A stretch of DNA of 64,000 nt, taken from NCBI GenBank assembly GCA_963693365.1, contig CAVNZM010000002.1, forward strand, positions 11,904,001 through 11,968,000, in the 5' to 3' direction. Every line of letters starts with the position of its first letter. The first letter of the stretch is position 1. Positions 1 to 30,862 of the stretch are shown here, one piece after another. The DNA is from Amoebidium appalachense. Its lineage: Eukaryota; Ichthyosporea. Under the pieces are notes generated by a model. It ran no database searches. It was given only the letters and a program-made list of their open reading frames with translations, and was not told where the DNA came from. A program made the position numbers and the translations under genes.

Positions 1-54
1 AAACACGCACACGCACACGCACGGGCACGGGCACGGGCACGGGCATACACACAC

Positions 55-18711
<18,657 letters not shown>

Positions 18712-18841
18712 GGCGCAATCTGTGTGTGTGTGTTTGGGGGGGGGGGGGGGGAGAGGGAGGGGTTGAGCAGTGGGGGGGGGGGCTGGGGCGGGGGAGTTGT
18801 GTACGTGTGTGTCTGTGTGTGTGGGGGGGGGGGGGGGGGGG

Positions 18842-18842
<1 letters not shown>

Positions 18843-18926
<84 letters not shown>

Positions 18927-19087
18927 CGCGCGCATGCGTGTCTGTGTGTGTGTATGTGTGTGTGTGTGTGTGCGCGTGCGCACGCGCCCGTGCGTGTCTG
19001 TGCGTGTGCATGCGTGTGTGTGTGTGTGTGTGTTTGTGTGTGTGTCGTGCGTGTGTGTGTGTGGGGGGGGGTGTATATGTGCTTGGG

Positions 19088-19120
<33 letters not shown>
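18843..19120. repeat. (GT)n and degenerate GT/GC repeats
   Basis: Long GT array with GC-rich interruptions upstream of the first APC2 exon; its left end supplies the CACACAG acceptor at 18720. Confidence 0.9.
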
Positions 19121-19121
<1 letters not shown>

Positions 19122-19247
19122 GTGCGTGTATGTGTGGATGGGTTTGTGGGTGGGTGGAAGTGTATTTCTGTGTTGTGTCTGCGTGCCTTGATGTGTGTGG
19201 ATCTGTCTTTCTTTTAGATGTGCATGTGTCAGTGTTGGGTCTGTTAC

Positions 19248-20120
19248 CTCGAACGTGTCTGTGCGAATGGCTGTATTTTTCAGCCAGCACGTAAGTGTGC
19301 ATGTATGCCTGTGTGCCTGCATCTTGTGTTTATGTGTGTGTGTGTGTGTGTGTGCTCAAGGTTTGCGCTTATATCTGCACACTCAATTAATAAAAAAATA
19401 AAAAATAAAAAAAAACCCACATGACCGAGTGACTTTAAGCACTCATGCTTAGTATCTCAGGTGTGTGTATATCATGTGAAGGTGTGAAGCTGGCACTTAT
19501 ATGGTGTGTGTGAATACGATGGGTAAGACTTTTGGAATGGAACGGGGGGCTTTGAGGGGGGGGGGGGGGGGGAGGGGGGGGGAGGGGGGGAGGGGGAAGG
19601 AGGAGGGGCAGGGGGGAGAGGGGGGGGAGGGGAGGGTGAAATCACGTTTAAGTGTTGTACAGTTGTCAAGTGTAGAAAAAGTCCTGTACTCCCTCCAACA
19701 GATGCGTGCTTGCACGTGTGCACATACACACACACACACACGCTGCAGTGTACACGTACTTAATCTACGCTTCTCTCCTTCAGTAACTCCACTTTCCTCG
19801 ACTAGCTTAATTTCTTGAGAACTGCGTGTAAAAATAAACCACCGAATGGTCAACTACCATTCTCTCCCTCTTCCACGCTGTCTCTCGCCCCCCCCATCTA
19901 CTCTCCCTCCTCTCCCTCCCTCCCCCCCGAGTCCCTCCCCCTCCCCTTCCGCCTCCCCCCAACAACCTTCCTCCCCCCTCTCTCAAAACCCTCCCCCCCC
20001 CCCCCCCCCTCCCCCCCGGGCACCAAAACACCACCCTTCCCCTCTTTACTCACCTTCCTTTCTCTAAAGCTGACGCTTCAACAAATGGTAATGCTCACCT
20101 CCTCTTGGCTCTATGCAGAG
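19248..20120 (-). CDS. Candidate upstream coding exons (APC2 5' end or a separate gene)
   Basis: Three exon-like segments keep phase with one another: 20120-20099 (TTAG acceptor, GTGAGC donor), 19821-19760 (reads [26 protein letters not shown] donor) and 19270-19248 (reads IRTDTFE, GTAACA donor). The middle one looks truly coding: it is charged and the other two frames have stops. Joined to the 18719 acceptor they would enter the first APC2 exon in a different frame from its ATG unless the 19760 donor shifts to the next GT, so I cannot decide whether they encode an N-terminal extension, a 5' leader or another gene. Confidence 0.3.
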
Positions 20121-20387
20121 CTAAGAACGATGTTGAAGCTCAACTTCGCAGTATTCCTCTTAACCTACTCAATTCTTTCAGCAGGAAAACAAAACATAGA
20201 TATATGTCGAGGGGAAAAGAATAAAGAAACCCCTCGCATCCCTCTTGGCCGTACATATGCGGCCTCTACGTGTACAACTCCTTTCCATACGTAGGATACG
20301 TTTATGTTAACGTTAGGGGCCGAGTTTTTGGCCGTCCTGTCTCGCCGACTTTGATCAAGCAAAGACCAGCAAAGACCATATTCAAAA

Positions 20388-20422
20388 TTTTCCCGCCATT
20401 TTTTCCCAAGCTGCATCCTATT
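20388..20422 (-). promoter_or_regulatory. E2F-like site plus CCAAT box, possible APC2 promoter
   Basis: TTTTCCCGCC (20388-20397) matches the E2F consensus, and a CCAAT box on the minus strand (about 20416-20420) lies some 20 bases away. Both are upstream of the candidate first exons of the APC2 region. E2F control would suit a cell-cycle gene. No TATA box is evident, and the start site is inferred. Confidence 0.4.
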
Positions 20423-20659
20423 GGCTGAGTTGGGCCTGGTCAATGGTGCGCCCGGGCCTCCTAAATCATGGATGCTATTTAGGAGGCCTTTGTGCGCCCA
20501 CAGCTGATGGTGGTAGGTATGGGTGACATGTGCACTAATCTAATATAAGTGTTATAATGTAGTATTTGGAGTACTATCGACGACTCATTTTGGTGCATAT
20601 ACGTTGCGAGGGTTAAGCGGGGTTCTTTCGAAAGTCTCAGAGCAGCTGTCGAACCCCCC

Positions 20660-20694
<35 letters not shown>

Positions 20695-21704
20695 TCGGTT
20701 CCCCTTCAAGGCCGCGCACGGTACAAAACACACCAAGACACGCACACACACACACACACACGCACACACACGCACACACACACACACACACACACGCAAG
20801 CATACACACGCACACGCGCGAGCGAGCACACGCAGACACACGTCCACTTGTTCACATGTCCGCGCACACGCACACATATGCATCATCAGAATTACACACA
20901 CACGCAGGCACAGTGTCACGCGTGACGCACGTGCACTCGTACAAGTTGAACAAGTACAGGTACGATGGCTATGGCCCACGTACAGTGCAACGAGAGAAAG
21001 TCATGCATGCTGCAGCCAACAGTCATAACATCAGCCGAGGGCTGCTGAGAAACAAGCAACAGACGTTTTGAAGACTGATACATCTGCATATTTTTTACTT
21101 TATAAACAACAATTTTTTTTGGGCGCGACAAAACTTCCCGCCCAAATTTCTATATTTGGCCAACTTACTGAGTCGTGCGATCGCGCGCAAATTATAATAA
21201 TAATTGGTCCATACATATTTTTTGAGAATATATATTGTGAATAATCAAGCAGCGATCACGTTTAGCCAATCATAATCATATCACTAATCATAATCAGTAC
21301 TTTACATCAAGCTACCTCTACAATACACTACAATACACCAGAGTTCATCCATACACCCTGTATCACCTAATGGCCGCGTTTCTCTTAATTCTAATTTTTA
21401 AATTTAAACTAATTCTATATCTATCTGGTGGTCTGCATGCAATCATCAGGGGTGGCGCCAATGTGTATGAAGATTAGTATCGAGCCATTGTCCAATGTAA
21501 TCAAAATGAAGTTTGACCTTAACTGTTGTCTAACTAATACACACTGCAATTTGAAGCACAATTGCAACAGGCAAAGAACCCTGTCTACAATCTCGTTGCC
21601 TGACCCCCTCCCCTTCCCCGCTTCCCCCCACCTTCCCCCCCCCCCCTTCCCCCCCCCCGGGCTCCCTCCCCCTAGGCCTTCCACCCACCCACCCACCAAC
21701 CCCC

Positions 21705-21757
<53 letters not shown>

Positions 21758-21758
21758 C

Positions 21759-23036
21759 CTACCACACCGACGCAACCGACTCCTCCAATTTCTCTCTACT
21801 CTCGCGTGCCGTCCAAATCACCACCCGTCCATCTCCGCACGCCACCGCCACCGACCTGTCGTTCCCTCCCATCGCTACAGCCGACACACCTGCTAGAACA
21901 TTTAACTTTGCACTCAATTTGGACGAGATATCGTATATCTCGGCATTTCCCCCCGAAATTCTGCAGGCCCACCCATCACACACATGCGTCGGCACACATC
22001 CAGCACATGCGGGCACAGCGTACGACCCCAGTAGATGTCCGCTTGTCGCATTCCACATTTTCACTTGGTCGTTTTCTGCAATCGCAAACACTATCTCCTC
22101 CCCCATCATCCCTACACTGACTATCTTTGCCGTGTGTCCGCCCCACGTCTGCAGGCACACGCCCGTCCTCGCGTCCCACTTCATTACAACTTCACCCACC
22201 GCTCCCAAAACACAATCTCCGCAAAAACTAAAAGATTGCAAATCGTTTACGTTCGTAATCTTCGCCAACTCCAAATTTCTGTTCACATCCCACGTTCGAA
22301 AAGTCATATCCGCCCCAAGGCTCGCCGCAAATTTTCCGCTATCCGAAATGGCAACAGCCCATATAGGCCCCTCGTGTCCATTGAAAATTCCTAAATGCGC
22401 CCCCGATTTCACGTCCCACGTCTGCACGGTGCAATCAAGCGATCCGCTCACCAGAACCTGTCCATTTTTGGTTGCTGCCAGCGCTGTCACCGTATTTTCG
22501 TGTCCATCGAGTATATCTACGCATCGTCCAGTGTGTATATCCCATATTTTAATCGTCCTATCTGCACTCCCACTCATCACCAACGCATCCGTCACACAAA
22601 CTGAAGTCGCACTGTCTGAATGGCCATTTAGAATAGTCGTAGATGCACCGTGGATAGTCATATTTACGACGAGCGATTCCGAGGGGAAAGGCAAACAGAA
22701 ATAGTCAAACTCAACCTGCAGTTTCTGCCTGAGCTCCCTCTCCTCCGGAACGACGAGCATACGGCATCCGTTTCGAAGAAATTCAAGAATATATCTGAAG
22801 AGGTCGGGGTCGCGGTCTATCATCACTCTCCCTTCAATATCCTTTCGGATTTTGTGCCTGCCGCTGAACCACGCCGTAAGCATGGAAGATGGGCTGCGGC
22901 ACAGTGTTGTTCGGGAGGTGGTAAAAGGTGTGCCCCCCACATTCAAATGCACCACGTCGCTATTTTGGGCATTAATTTCAGTCGTCATGGCTGCCTCGCG
23001 CTCGAATGCCTCCCTGTTTAACAGTGCCCGTGTCAA
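21759..23036 (-). CDS. BTB/T1 (KCTD-type) plus WD40-repeat protein, intronless
   Basis: The single open frame encodes 425 residues. Residues about 27-118 form a potassium-channel tetramerisation-type BTB domain (DVVHLNVGGTPFTTSRTTL, then FRYILEFLRNG and the EFDYFCLP end). Residues about 130-415 form roughly seven WD40 blades, e.g. SGSADRTIKIWDIHTG and VSGSLDCTVQTWDV, predicting a seven-bladed propeller. BTB proteins of this kind often recruit substrates to CUL3 ligases while the WD40 part binds the partner; that role is inferred from the family. The start could be Met1 or Met17 (MTTEINAQNS), as the domain begins at 27. Unlike its neighbours it has no introns and no internal tracts. After the TAG stop come four bases, then a long T tract and G tract on the coding strand. 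Confidence 0.9.
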   Translation of the reverse strand: MTRALLNREAFEREAAMTTEINAQNSDVVHLNVGGTPFTTSRTTLCRSPSSMLTAWFSGRHKIRKDIEGRVMIDRDPDLFRYILEFLRNGCRMLVVPEERELRQKLQVEFDYFCLPFPSESLVVNMTIHGASTTILNGHSDSATSVCVTDALVMSGSADRTIKIWDIHTGRCVDILDGHENTVTALAATKNGQVLVSGSLDCTVQTWDVKSGAHLGIFNGHEGPIWAVAISDSGKFAASLGADMTFRTWDVNRNLELAKITNVNDLQSFSFCGDCVLGAVGEVVMKWDARTGVCLQTWGGHTAKIVSVGMMGEEIVFAIAENDQVKMWNATSGHLLGSYAVPACAGCVPTHVCDGWACRISGGNAEIYDISSKLSAKLNVLAGVSAVAMGGNDRSVAVACGDGRVVIWTARESREKLEESVASVW

Positions 23037-23627
23037 AAGATGGGGAAAAAATGGAAAACCGGAGAGAGGGGGTGGAGGGGGAAGAAAAGGGGGGTTTGGG
23101 GGGGCCGGGGGGGGGGGGGGGGGGGGGGGGGCAAGGATGAAGCTGTCTATAAGCCCAGGCGTCGAATTTGGTATATGGATACATGAATTTCTTTTGCCTA
23201 ATATTCAATAGCTGGTAGTGTTCTTTCCCTTTTACCTTTTGCTGTGCTGGTGCTTCGTATATTCACTCCTGTGGGGTGTGCTTGAGCTTGGCGTCATGTG
23301 CTTATAAAAGGAATAACAAGTGTTTGCATTGGTGTGTTTGTGTTTGTATGTGTGTGTTTGCATGTGCAAGTAGAGCTGTGCCACTGGGTGCATGTATGCG
23401 CGTTCATGTGCGCGCGAGGTATTCACTTGTGTATCTACTGCACGTGTGTGCGTGTGCGCGTGGGCGTGGGTGCATTGTGTCGCGCATGCACGGATGCGTA
23501 TGAGATATAAAGGTTTGGTTTCAGTTGGTTTGTATCTTCATAACTTTCCGAAAATGTTTAGTTAGCAACCGTGTCTTTGTCTGTACAATGGGTAGCCGGT
23601 ATGCCTGTGTTTGCCGCTTCAGGTTGG

Positions 23628-24117
23628 TTACGTACAACACAATGACCAGAACATTCCATCCCCGTACCCACCCCTCCCCCCACTTCTCTCAACAAGGTAT
23701 GAACCAAACTTCCTAGTATCCGGTCTCCTGTCATCTTAAACCACTCACTCACTCTTTGCATACCAAATAGGCCAGCCAAAGGCCCAACGCTGGCTAATCA
23801 AAGGCTTTGCTACCAACACAACGGCATAGTCTTTAAATAAGTAACCCAACAATTAACTCATCTTCAAGAACAGCTAGCCAATCAACCACCTTTTACAAGC
23901 AAGACGTGAGGCATTGGGATAAAGGCGGTTTGGACCGATGAACTGGACTGCCTTACCTTTCTTTCCTTAGCCTATCAAAGCCACCCTGTAGCTTCTTGTA
24001 CTCCATATCCAGCATCTCTTCTTTGAGCCTCAGTTCCGCTGCCTTCTGAACCAGATATGGGTAGACATCTTTAAGGGCCGCTTGGGCCACTCCGAGCTTC
24101 GTGAGCATTTCTTCCAT
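23628..24117 (-). CDS. Small two-exon coiled-coil protein
   Basis: Exon 1, 24117-23957, starts MEEMLTKLGVAQAALKDVY and continues as a charged helix (LRLKEEMLDMEYKKLQ) ending at a strong donor AAAG|GTAAGG. Exon 2, 23727-23628, follows a GACAG acceptor in matching phase, reads RPDTRKFGSYLVERSGG and stops at TAA, giving 86 residues. The first exon is convincing; the second is the only in-phase choice I found but is Gly-rich and less typical. I do not recognise the family. It lies about 590 bases beyond the 5' end of the BTB-WD40 gene on the same strand. Confidence 0.55.
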
Positions 24118-24514
24118 TGTGGCCTATTGTTAATGTATCATAATATAACATAACTTCATGACAGCTTGCCGCAGTTAGATGCGCGGTATTGTATTTAGCT
24201 TTACCCCCTATTCTATTTTCTCAGTCATTAGTGTAGTGTCCCATATCCATGTGCTTCTACTAAGCTCCTTCGTTTTGAAAATCCCTTGCAATTCCAGTAT
24301 CTTTTTGGACGTTTAGAAACTCTCATTACTCTGCACAGAGTAGACGCGTGGTAACTCGAGCTCAGTTAGTAAGGAAGTGCTTAAATGGGCTTTGTCAGGC
24401 GGTGGAACATAATATGCAAGTTCTTCGTTTGTTCCGTCGTCAAAGTTTACCGTGACTGATGATCGCTCTTTGTTGGCCTAACCGTAGAAAGTGAGCCTCC
24501 TTTTACTACCTGAG

Positions 24515-24522
24515 CCAATCAG
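24515..24522. promoter_or_regulatory. CCAATCAG element
   Basis: An exact CCAATCAG octamer on the plus strand, about 400 bases upstream of the coiled-coil gene ATG (24117). The octamer recurs through the window (see findings), so its role here as a CCAAT box is only a possibility. Confidence 0.25.
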
Positions 24523-24841
24523 AGGCAGACATCGCACAATAAATAAGCGCCCACTAGAACAGGGGGGACGTAAAGTTCTGAACTTTGCATGTTTGCTTAT
24601 AAGACCTGACAGCCTAGCAGTAATTTCTCATGATAAATTCAAATATATGTTGTTTGTTAAGTATATTTTGGTATAAAACATAAATTTATACTATAGTTAT
24701 TCAAGTATCTGAGAAATCTTTGGTTAATCAGCAATCTTGCTATTGATAGAAGCTGAATAGAGGCAATTTCCGAAATCGAGTGTCAATTCTTGTTTAGGGT
24801 GACAAATCTGCAAGTTGAGCATTGACATACCTTGCCCAATT

Positions 24842-24852
24842 ATTGGCGGGAA
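24842..24852 (-). promoter_or_regulatory. Composite E2F/CCAAT element TTCCCGCCAAT
   Basis: On the minus strand this reads TTCCCGCCAAT, an E2F-type core fused to a CCAAT box. The identical 11-mer occurs at 57960-57970 about 80 bases before the bHLH-PAS start codon. Here the nearest gene in the right orientation starts at 24117, so an unannotated 5' exon or another transcript is possible. Confidence 0.4.
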
Positions 24853-25813
24853 AACGAAATCAAATCAAATACGCGTTTGTCTAATAACGCCGCATACCAT
24901 CATCCAATGATTACCATTGTAGTAGTGAGAACACAACATGTACCGAATGTCGTCAACTCTTGTGGTTTGCCACTCAGTGACAGCGTCCCGGTTTTTGGCA
25001 ATGATTTTGTAGACAGAGGGAGAGGCAACTTAGACCTCCGGAGCCTGGAGCCAGCGGCTTGTCAGCTATAACAGAAAGCGAGCTGTAGGCATCATCTGGC
25101 CGGAGCCGGCAGAGACTGTAGCATAGCATGTGCTAATCGTCGCGAAACCAGGAACTAGCTGTTGTGCTCAGGATGTCTCCTGGCTAGCTTGGAAGAACGG
25201 AAAAGAACCAACTCGACATCTGTGTCAAGAAGACATATAGACGCCAGTGATTTAGCTATGCCAGAAAATAGAATGCTGTTGGTGATAGCCAGTTTACTGG
25301 TGTATTGTTCGAAACACTTGAGGGTGGCGTAATACACGTGCAGTGGTTGGGTGATTCAGGAAAGAGTAGAGAATGGAAGAATGCGCATGTCGTAATCCTT
25401 AGATCCTTCAAGAAGTGACGATTAAGATTCATCCTGTGGTTGTGTATTAATAAAATGCACGGCCGTTATCAGTATGTATTGGACTTATGGCGTGTTCTTA
25501 GACCACATTCAGTACCATTGCTTGTTTACATTCGCTGCATGACCATCGCGGCAATTGCGACAAATAAGCCGAAGGTACCTTATTAATAACACGTGTCACG
25601 GTAGCATCCTTTCAGTTCGCTTTCTCTGTGGAGAATATGTTGGTTGGAGCACTCATTATGGTCCTTCTCTATCACATTCCACAATGCCCATGCAGCACCT
25701 ATGTAATTGTAATTAATGTGCGCATGGTATACATTTTTTGGCTCAAAACCAAATTGCAGTAGTCTGATCGTCTGTGAAGGCATTTGTGTTCGTGTTTGTG
25801 TGTGCGTGTGTAT

Positions 25814-25845
<32 letters not shown>

Positions 25846-26097
25846 GGGGGGGGGGGGGGGGGGGAGGGATGGAAGGGGGGCGGGAGGGGGGAGGGGGGTG
25901 GGGGGGGAGGAGGGGTGGGGGGGAGGGGAGACATGGTGTGTACAGCTGTTGCCGGTTGCTATTCGAAGGATGCGGAAACAAATGCTGGGCCTATCTGCGA
26001 GCATGATGTTAGGCCCTCCCTCTCTCCCCCCCCCCCCTTACCCCCCAACACCACCACCACCAGCACCACACACACACACACATAGCACGTACACGCA

Positions 26098-26148
<51 letters not shown>

Positions 26149-27112
26149 TCACCCCCCTCCCCTCCCCCCCCCCCCCCCCACACACACACACCCATCCCCC
26201 TTACCCTTCTCCGTGAATTTCGGTGCTTGTGTGTATGTACACAGCGTGTATGTGTATACGTATGCATGCGTGCGCACGTGCATGTATCATCAGTGTGTGT
26301 GTTTGTGTTATGGCTCAACTTCTTGCCTAATCCAACAAATGAAAATCAGAAGTGTGAACAAATATTTTGATAGTGATTCTGTGTTCAGGCACCAAGATTA
26401 CGGTTGAACCGTTCCGCTGTTGCTCTCTTAAATAGTCTTAGAACGATAACTGTTTCATTTTTAGCAATCTAAATAAATTACCTAGCACTGTGATGCTCGG
26501 TCACGAAGTTGCGTATCGCTTCCGATAAATATGGAACCCAGTGCCTCGAGCAAGGGCTGAGCGCGCGTACGAGGAGTGGGTGCCCCACCGGGCACGAGGG
26601 GCCGGGGGGAGGGGGGGAAGGGGGGGGGGGAGGTTCCGCACGATGTGAGCTAAAGAAAACCAGATAATGAACAACTGATACTGAAACTGTATGATTAAGA
26701 GAAAAGGAAAACTGCTGTTAGCGTGTTTCAATTTCTTGTTTTTTGGTTTTTGGTTTTTGTAGGGTGGTTTTTTGTTTTTAGAAGCGCCACTAGTTTCCAG
26801 CATCGACAGCGTTTAACTTAGGTGGGTGTGCCCCCTCTAACTCCCCACCCACCCCACCCCCCCACATCCCCCTCCCCACCCCCTCCCCCGCACAAGTGGC
26901 GGAGACTTTCTATACCCATGGTACAAACTGCGCAAGGTTTACAGCTGAGAGGGTGTTTCCACTTGTACCATTTACACCACATGGTAGTTCCAGATGGCCG
27001 TTCAATTTCGGCGTATCCTGACATGAAGTGAAGGCTCCACTTAAAGACGGCCGGGTAGGACGTTGGCATTTTTTTAGTTGTTGTCGTTGTCGTTGATGTT
27101 GTTATTGTTGGT

Positions 27113-27161
<49 letters not shown>

Positions 27162-27968
27162 CTTTTGAGCAATTTTCGCTGAGACTCTTGGATCATTCGC
27201 GGCTCTGCCAGTAGGACGACCGGCCAAAACGAGAGATGCGAAAATAACTATCCCCGGCATAAATGTAAACGATCACATAGCCCTGGGATATGTGGGATAG
27301 TGATATGTCTCTTCTTTTTACAACAGGTTTAGTGTTGCATCTCCAGGAGACCCGGGGGGAGGGGGAGGTGGGGGGGGGGGTTGGGGGGGGGGGGGGTGGG
27401 GGCGGGGGGGGGAGATTGGGTAAAAGGGAGGAGGGCATGGGGAGGAGGGAGGCTATCAATACATGCAATAGTTGTCCAGTCCATACTAATCAGTTCAAAT
27501 TTGCAGGGGGGGGGGGGGGGGAGGGGGGGGGGGAAGCATAATATGAGGACGGGGGAGGTGCGAATGCGGAGGGTATGGGTCCACTCGGGAAAAAAAGTGT
27601 CCAAGCAAAATTTTATTTGGGGGTGTCGATGAGGGTTATTCGCGATTGGAGGAATTTGCATATGCTAGCGGGTGTGCAATGGAGGCGTCTTGAGGTGTAG
27701 GGGGGTTCTATTTGGGTGATCGGGCGGTAGAGAGAGAAGGGTGGGTCTTTGCTGTGTTTGGATGTTGTGTTTCACTTGTGATTCAGGCTGTTTGTGGGTT
27801 GTATGGCTGCATAGTGTATTCGAGAGTTCCGTAATGCAGAGATTAAATTAGTTGCTTTCAGCATCGGCTCCCCCCTCCCCTCCTCCAACCCCCCCCACCC
27901 CCACCACCCAAAGAAAAAAAAGAAAAAGAAAAAGAAACCACACACACACACGCACGCACACACATACA

Positions 27969-28006
<38 letters not shown>

Positions 28007-28435
28007 AGGGGCCGGCTCATTGATAAGACCCCGTGGGGGGGGAGATGGGGGGGGGGGGGATCAAGAGAGGGCAGAAATGGGATTTTGTGGAGAAGGGGTG
28101 AGAGAAGTGGGACGTAATGGGAGGGTAAGCTCCTGCCGGCGTGGCTGGGGTAGTAACCCCGGGCAAAGTGTGTATTTATAGTTAGGTTGTGAAGGATGGT
28201 TTAGCTCAGCTGAACTCATAGATGGCACCTTAACTAGTGTACTGTCGGTGCTGTGTGGTAGACGGTAGTTTCCCTAGAGGGCCTGCAAAGGCTCTCCGTT
28301 AACAAAACGTGATAAAATAAAAATAAAATAATGGGAGGATAAATGGGGTAGCAGACAAGGGGGGGGTGGGGGGAGGGAGGAAGGGGGGTGGGGTGTTTTT
28401 TTTTTTTTTTTTTTTTTTGGGGGGGGGGGGGGGGG

Positions 28436-28475
<40 letters not shown>

Positions 28476-28669
28476 TGGTTGGACATAACCTGCGGAGGAG
28501 TTTATGTGCATTAGTGGGCGGGTGCTAGGGCATGTACGGGAAGCAGTACGGGAGGCAAGGATTGGAGGGCGGGGGAAGGATGGGGGGGTGGGGGGGAGAG
28601 AGAAAGAGAGAAGGGAGGGAGGGGGAGGGGGGGGGGGGAGGGGGGGGGGGGAGGGGGGAAGGAGTTTGC

Positions 28670-28768
28670 CTTGAAACCGGTCATCTGGAAGACCGTGTAA
28701 TCTGGCCTGAGTCCCACTAAGTGTGACCGTTGCAATGTACCAGATTGAAACCTTTTGACTGTTTGCAT
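28670..28768 (-). CDS. Possible first coding exon, function unknown
   Basis: ATG at 28768 opens a 33-codon segment (MQTVKRFQSGTLQRSH, ending VFQMTGFK) that stops exactly where the usual tract-flanked intron begins. The donor would be the rarer GC type, AAG|GCAAACTCC, followed by C tracts; a GT donor lies seven bases earlier. A perfect TGACGTCA sits 86 bases upstream. I found no convincing second exon: the next good acceptor (about 28292) opens frames that all stop shortly. No family recognised. Confidence 0.3.
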
Positions 28769-28853
28769 GGTCTATCCCCCTGAACTCAGATGTTTGAATG
28801 GCAAATGCATGTTCATTCCAAAATCGAACGTCTTTTCCTGAATCTCTCTACTG

Positions 28854-28861
28854 TGACGTCA
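28854..28861 (-). promoter_or_regulatory. TGACGTCA site upstream of the 28768 ATG
   Basis: A perfect palindromic CRE/bZIP-type site 86 bases upstream of the candidate start codon. It supports, without proving, a minus-strand promoter here. Confidence 0.35.
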
Positions 28862-29003
28862 CCAAGCCCCTCGTCATATACCGTATGTACATTGATATTG
28901 CAAGGATGGGTATACACATGGCATACTGCACATGCCATGATCATGGCATTCTCCAATAGTGATGTGTGAATTCCTGTCGGGGGGGGGGGGGGGGGGGGGG
29001 GGG

Positions 29004-29037
<34 letters not shown>

Positions 29038-29427
29038 TGGAGGGGTCCCTTTTGTATTGAAAAGGAGGGAAGGAAAGAAGAGGGAAAGGGGGGTGGGTGT
29101 GGGGGGGGGGAAGGGGGGCGGAGATAATGGGAGGGAGAGAGGGGAGAGGGGGAGGGGAAGGGGGTGTGGGAGGGGGGACTCTTGAAAGCTTCATACAGCC
29201 AGTGACACCATGTTGTTTTAAACGTCAGATCAGAAAAATTGAACTACTCCTAAATTAAGCCACAGTGCAGTGTGACTCAGCTGGCAGATCTCTGGTTGAA
29301 AACGGGGGGGGGGGGAGGGGGGAGGGGGGGGGGGGGGGGGGGGGAGGGGGGGGGATTCGTAGGATACCATGAAACATCGTATGGATGGTGTGAGGGGAGG
29401 GCTGGGGGAAGAGGGGGGAATGGGGGT

Positions 29428-29493
<66 letters not shown>

Positions 29494-29578
29494 AAATAAG
29501 TTACAGTAGGCGGGGGAAAGGTGAAGGTGTGTGCATGTGTACGTGGTGTATGTGGGCGTTGTGTACGTAGCTGTACCT

Positions 29579-29634
<56 letters not shown>

Positions 29635-29657
29635 TTTGCGCACGCGTGTGTATGTGT

Positions 29658-29720
<63 letters not shown>

Positions 29721-29782
29721 TGTTGTGTGTGTGTGTGTGTGTTTGTATTGTGTGTGTATTTTGCGCACGCGTGTGTATGTGT

Positions 29783-29814
<32 letters not shown>

Positions 29815-29820
29815 TTGTCC
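29579..29820. repeat. Compound (GT)n array
   Basis: GT arrays containing a repeated TATTTTGCGCACGCGTGTGT segment (near 29631 and 29755), indicating segmental duplication inside the array. Confidence 0.9.
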
Positions 29821-29895
29821 CGTGTTCCATGTGTGGGAGTGTTTGTGTATTGGGAGGTATGTGGTGGTGTGGTGGGGACGGCAATGTTCCCCACC

Positions 29896-29929
<34 letters not shown>

Positions 29930-30436
29930 CGGAGGGGGGAGGGTTAAAGTTGCTCTTGGACGAAATGCATTGCATTAAATAGAGCACTCCAACCACGTCG
30001 GTGATAGGGGACGGAAGAAAAAAACTCAAAAAAACGGAAAAGAAAAAATCTGAAACCAAAACAATTGAAAAATGAAAGCCGAGGCTCAGTGTAGGTGCTA
30101 TGTCAATTGAGGAGACGGGCTGACCCAGGGAAACCGTTTCTCGGGCAGAGAGGGGAGGGGGGGGGGGGGGGGGGGGGGGGAAGGGGGGGCTTCAGCTACA
30201 TCAGATCTGGTACACTGGCAATTATATGGGCTAAGCACAGAGATAAGAAAAAAACAATATAAAGCATGAAGCCAATGTCTGGGTGAAGGGCCGGGGGAGA
30301 GGAGGTGGGAGGGGGGAGAGGGGGGGGAGGGGGGGACACCAGAAGGACAGAAGGCGGACTGGCTGTGCCTGTGCTGCAAGTGGATGTTTTTGTACCTGTG
30401 TGTATGCATGTGTGTGTGTGGGGGGGGGGGGGGGGG

Positions 30437-30496
<60 letters not shown>

Positions 30497-30497
30497 C

Positions 30498-30578
<81 letters not shown>

Positions 30579-30862
30579 ACGGTGTGCGTGTGTGTGTGTG
30601 TGTGTGTACGTGTGTGCGTGTGTGCGTGTGTGCGTGTGTGTGCGTGTGTGTGCGTGCGTGCGTGTGTGTGTGTGTGGTCTATTGCGTGTGTGAGTCTATG
30701 AATGCAGGTTTATGTTTGGGGAGATATGTGTGGTGGAAAGGTGGTGGAGATGGGGGTTTGGGGGGGGGGGGGGGGGGGGAAGGGGGGGGGGGGGGGGGGG
30801 GTAGAGGCCGGGGTTAAGTCACTGTTAGAGCAACATAGAATCGTTTTAGAGCACTTTCAATA

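Larger units (their letters stand above)
24118..28669. other. Mostly unassigned DNA
   Basis: About 24.1-25.7 kb is tract-poor and AT-richer with no open frame above 80 codons that I would call. From 25.8 kb G tracts resume. Isolated exon-like segments on the minus strand, such as 26000-25951 (reads PSICFRILRIATGNS before a GTACAC donor), could not be chained. (AC)n arrays lie at 26100-26147 and 27943-28003. Confidence 0.5.

Noticed and set aside
22836-22844. ATATCCTTT on the plus strand
   Set aside because: It is antisense within the BTB-WD40 coding region; coincidence.
24832-25071. Plus-strand 79-codon frame, and a minus-strand frame at 25155-25337
   Set aside because: Short, no domain, no splice context; the second lacks an ATG.
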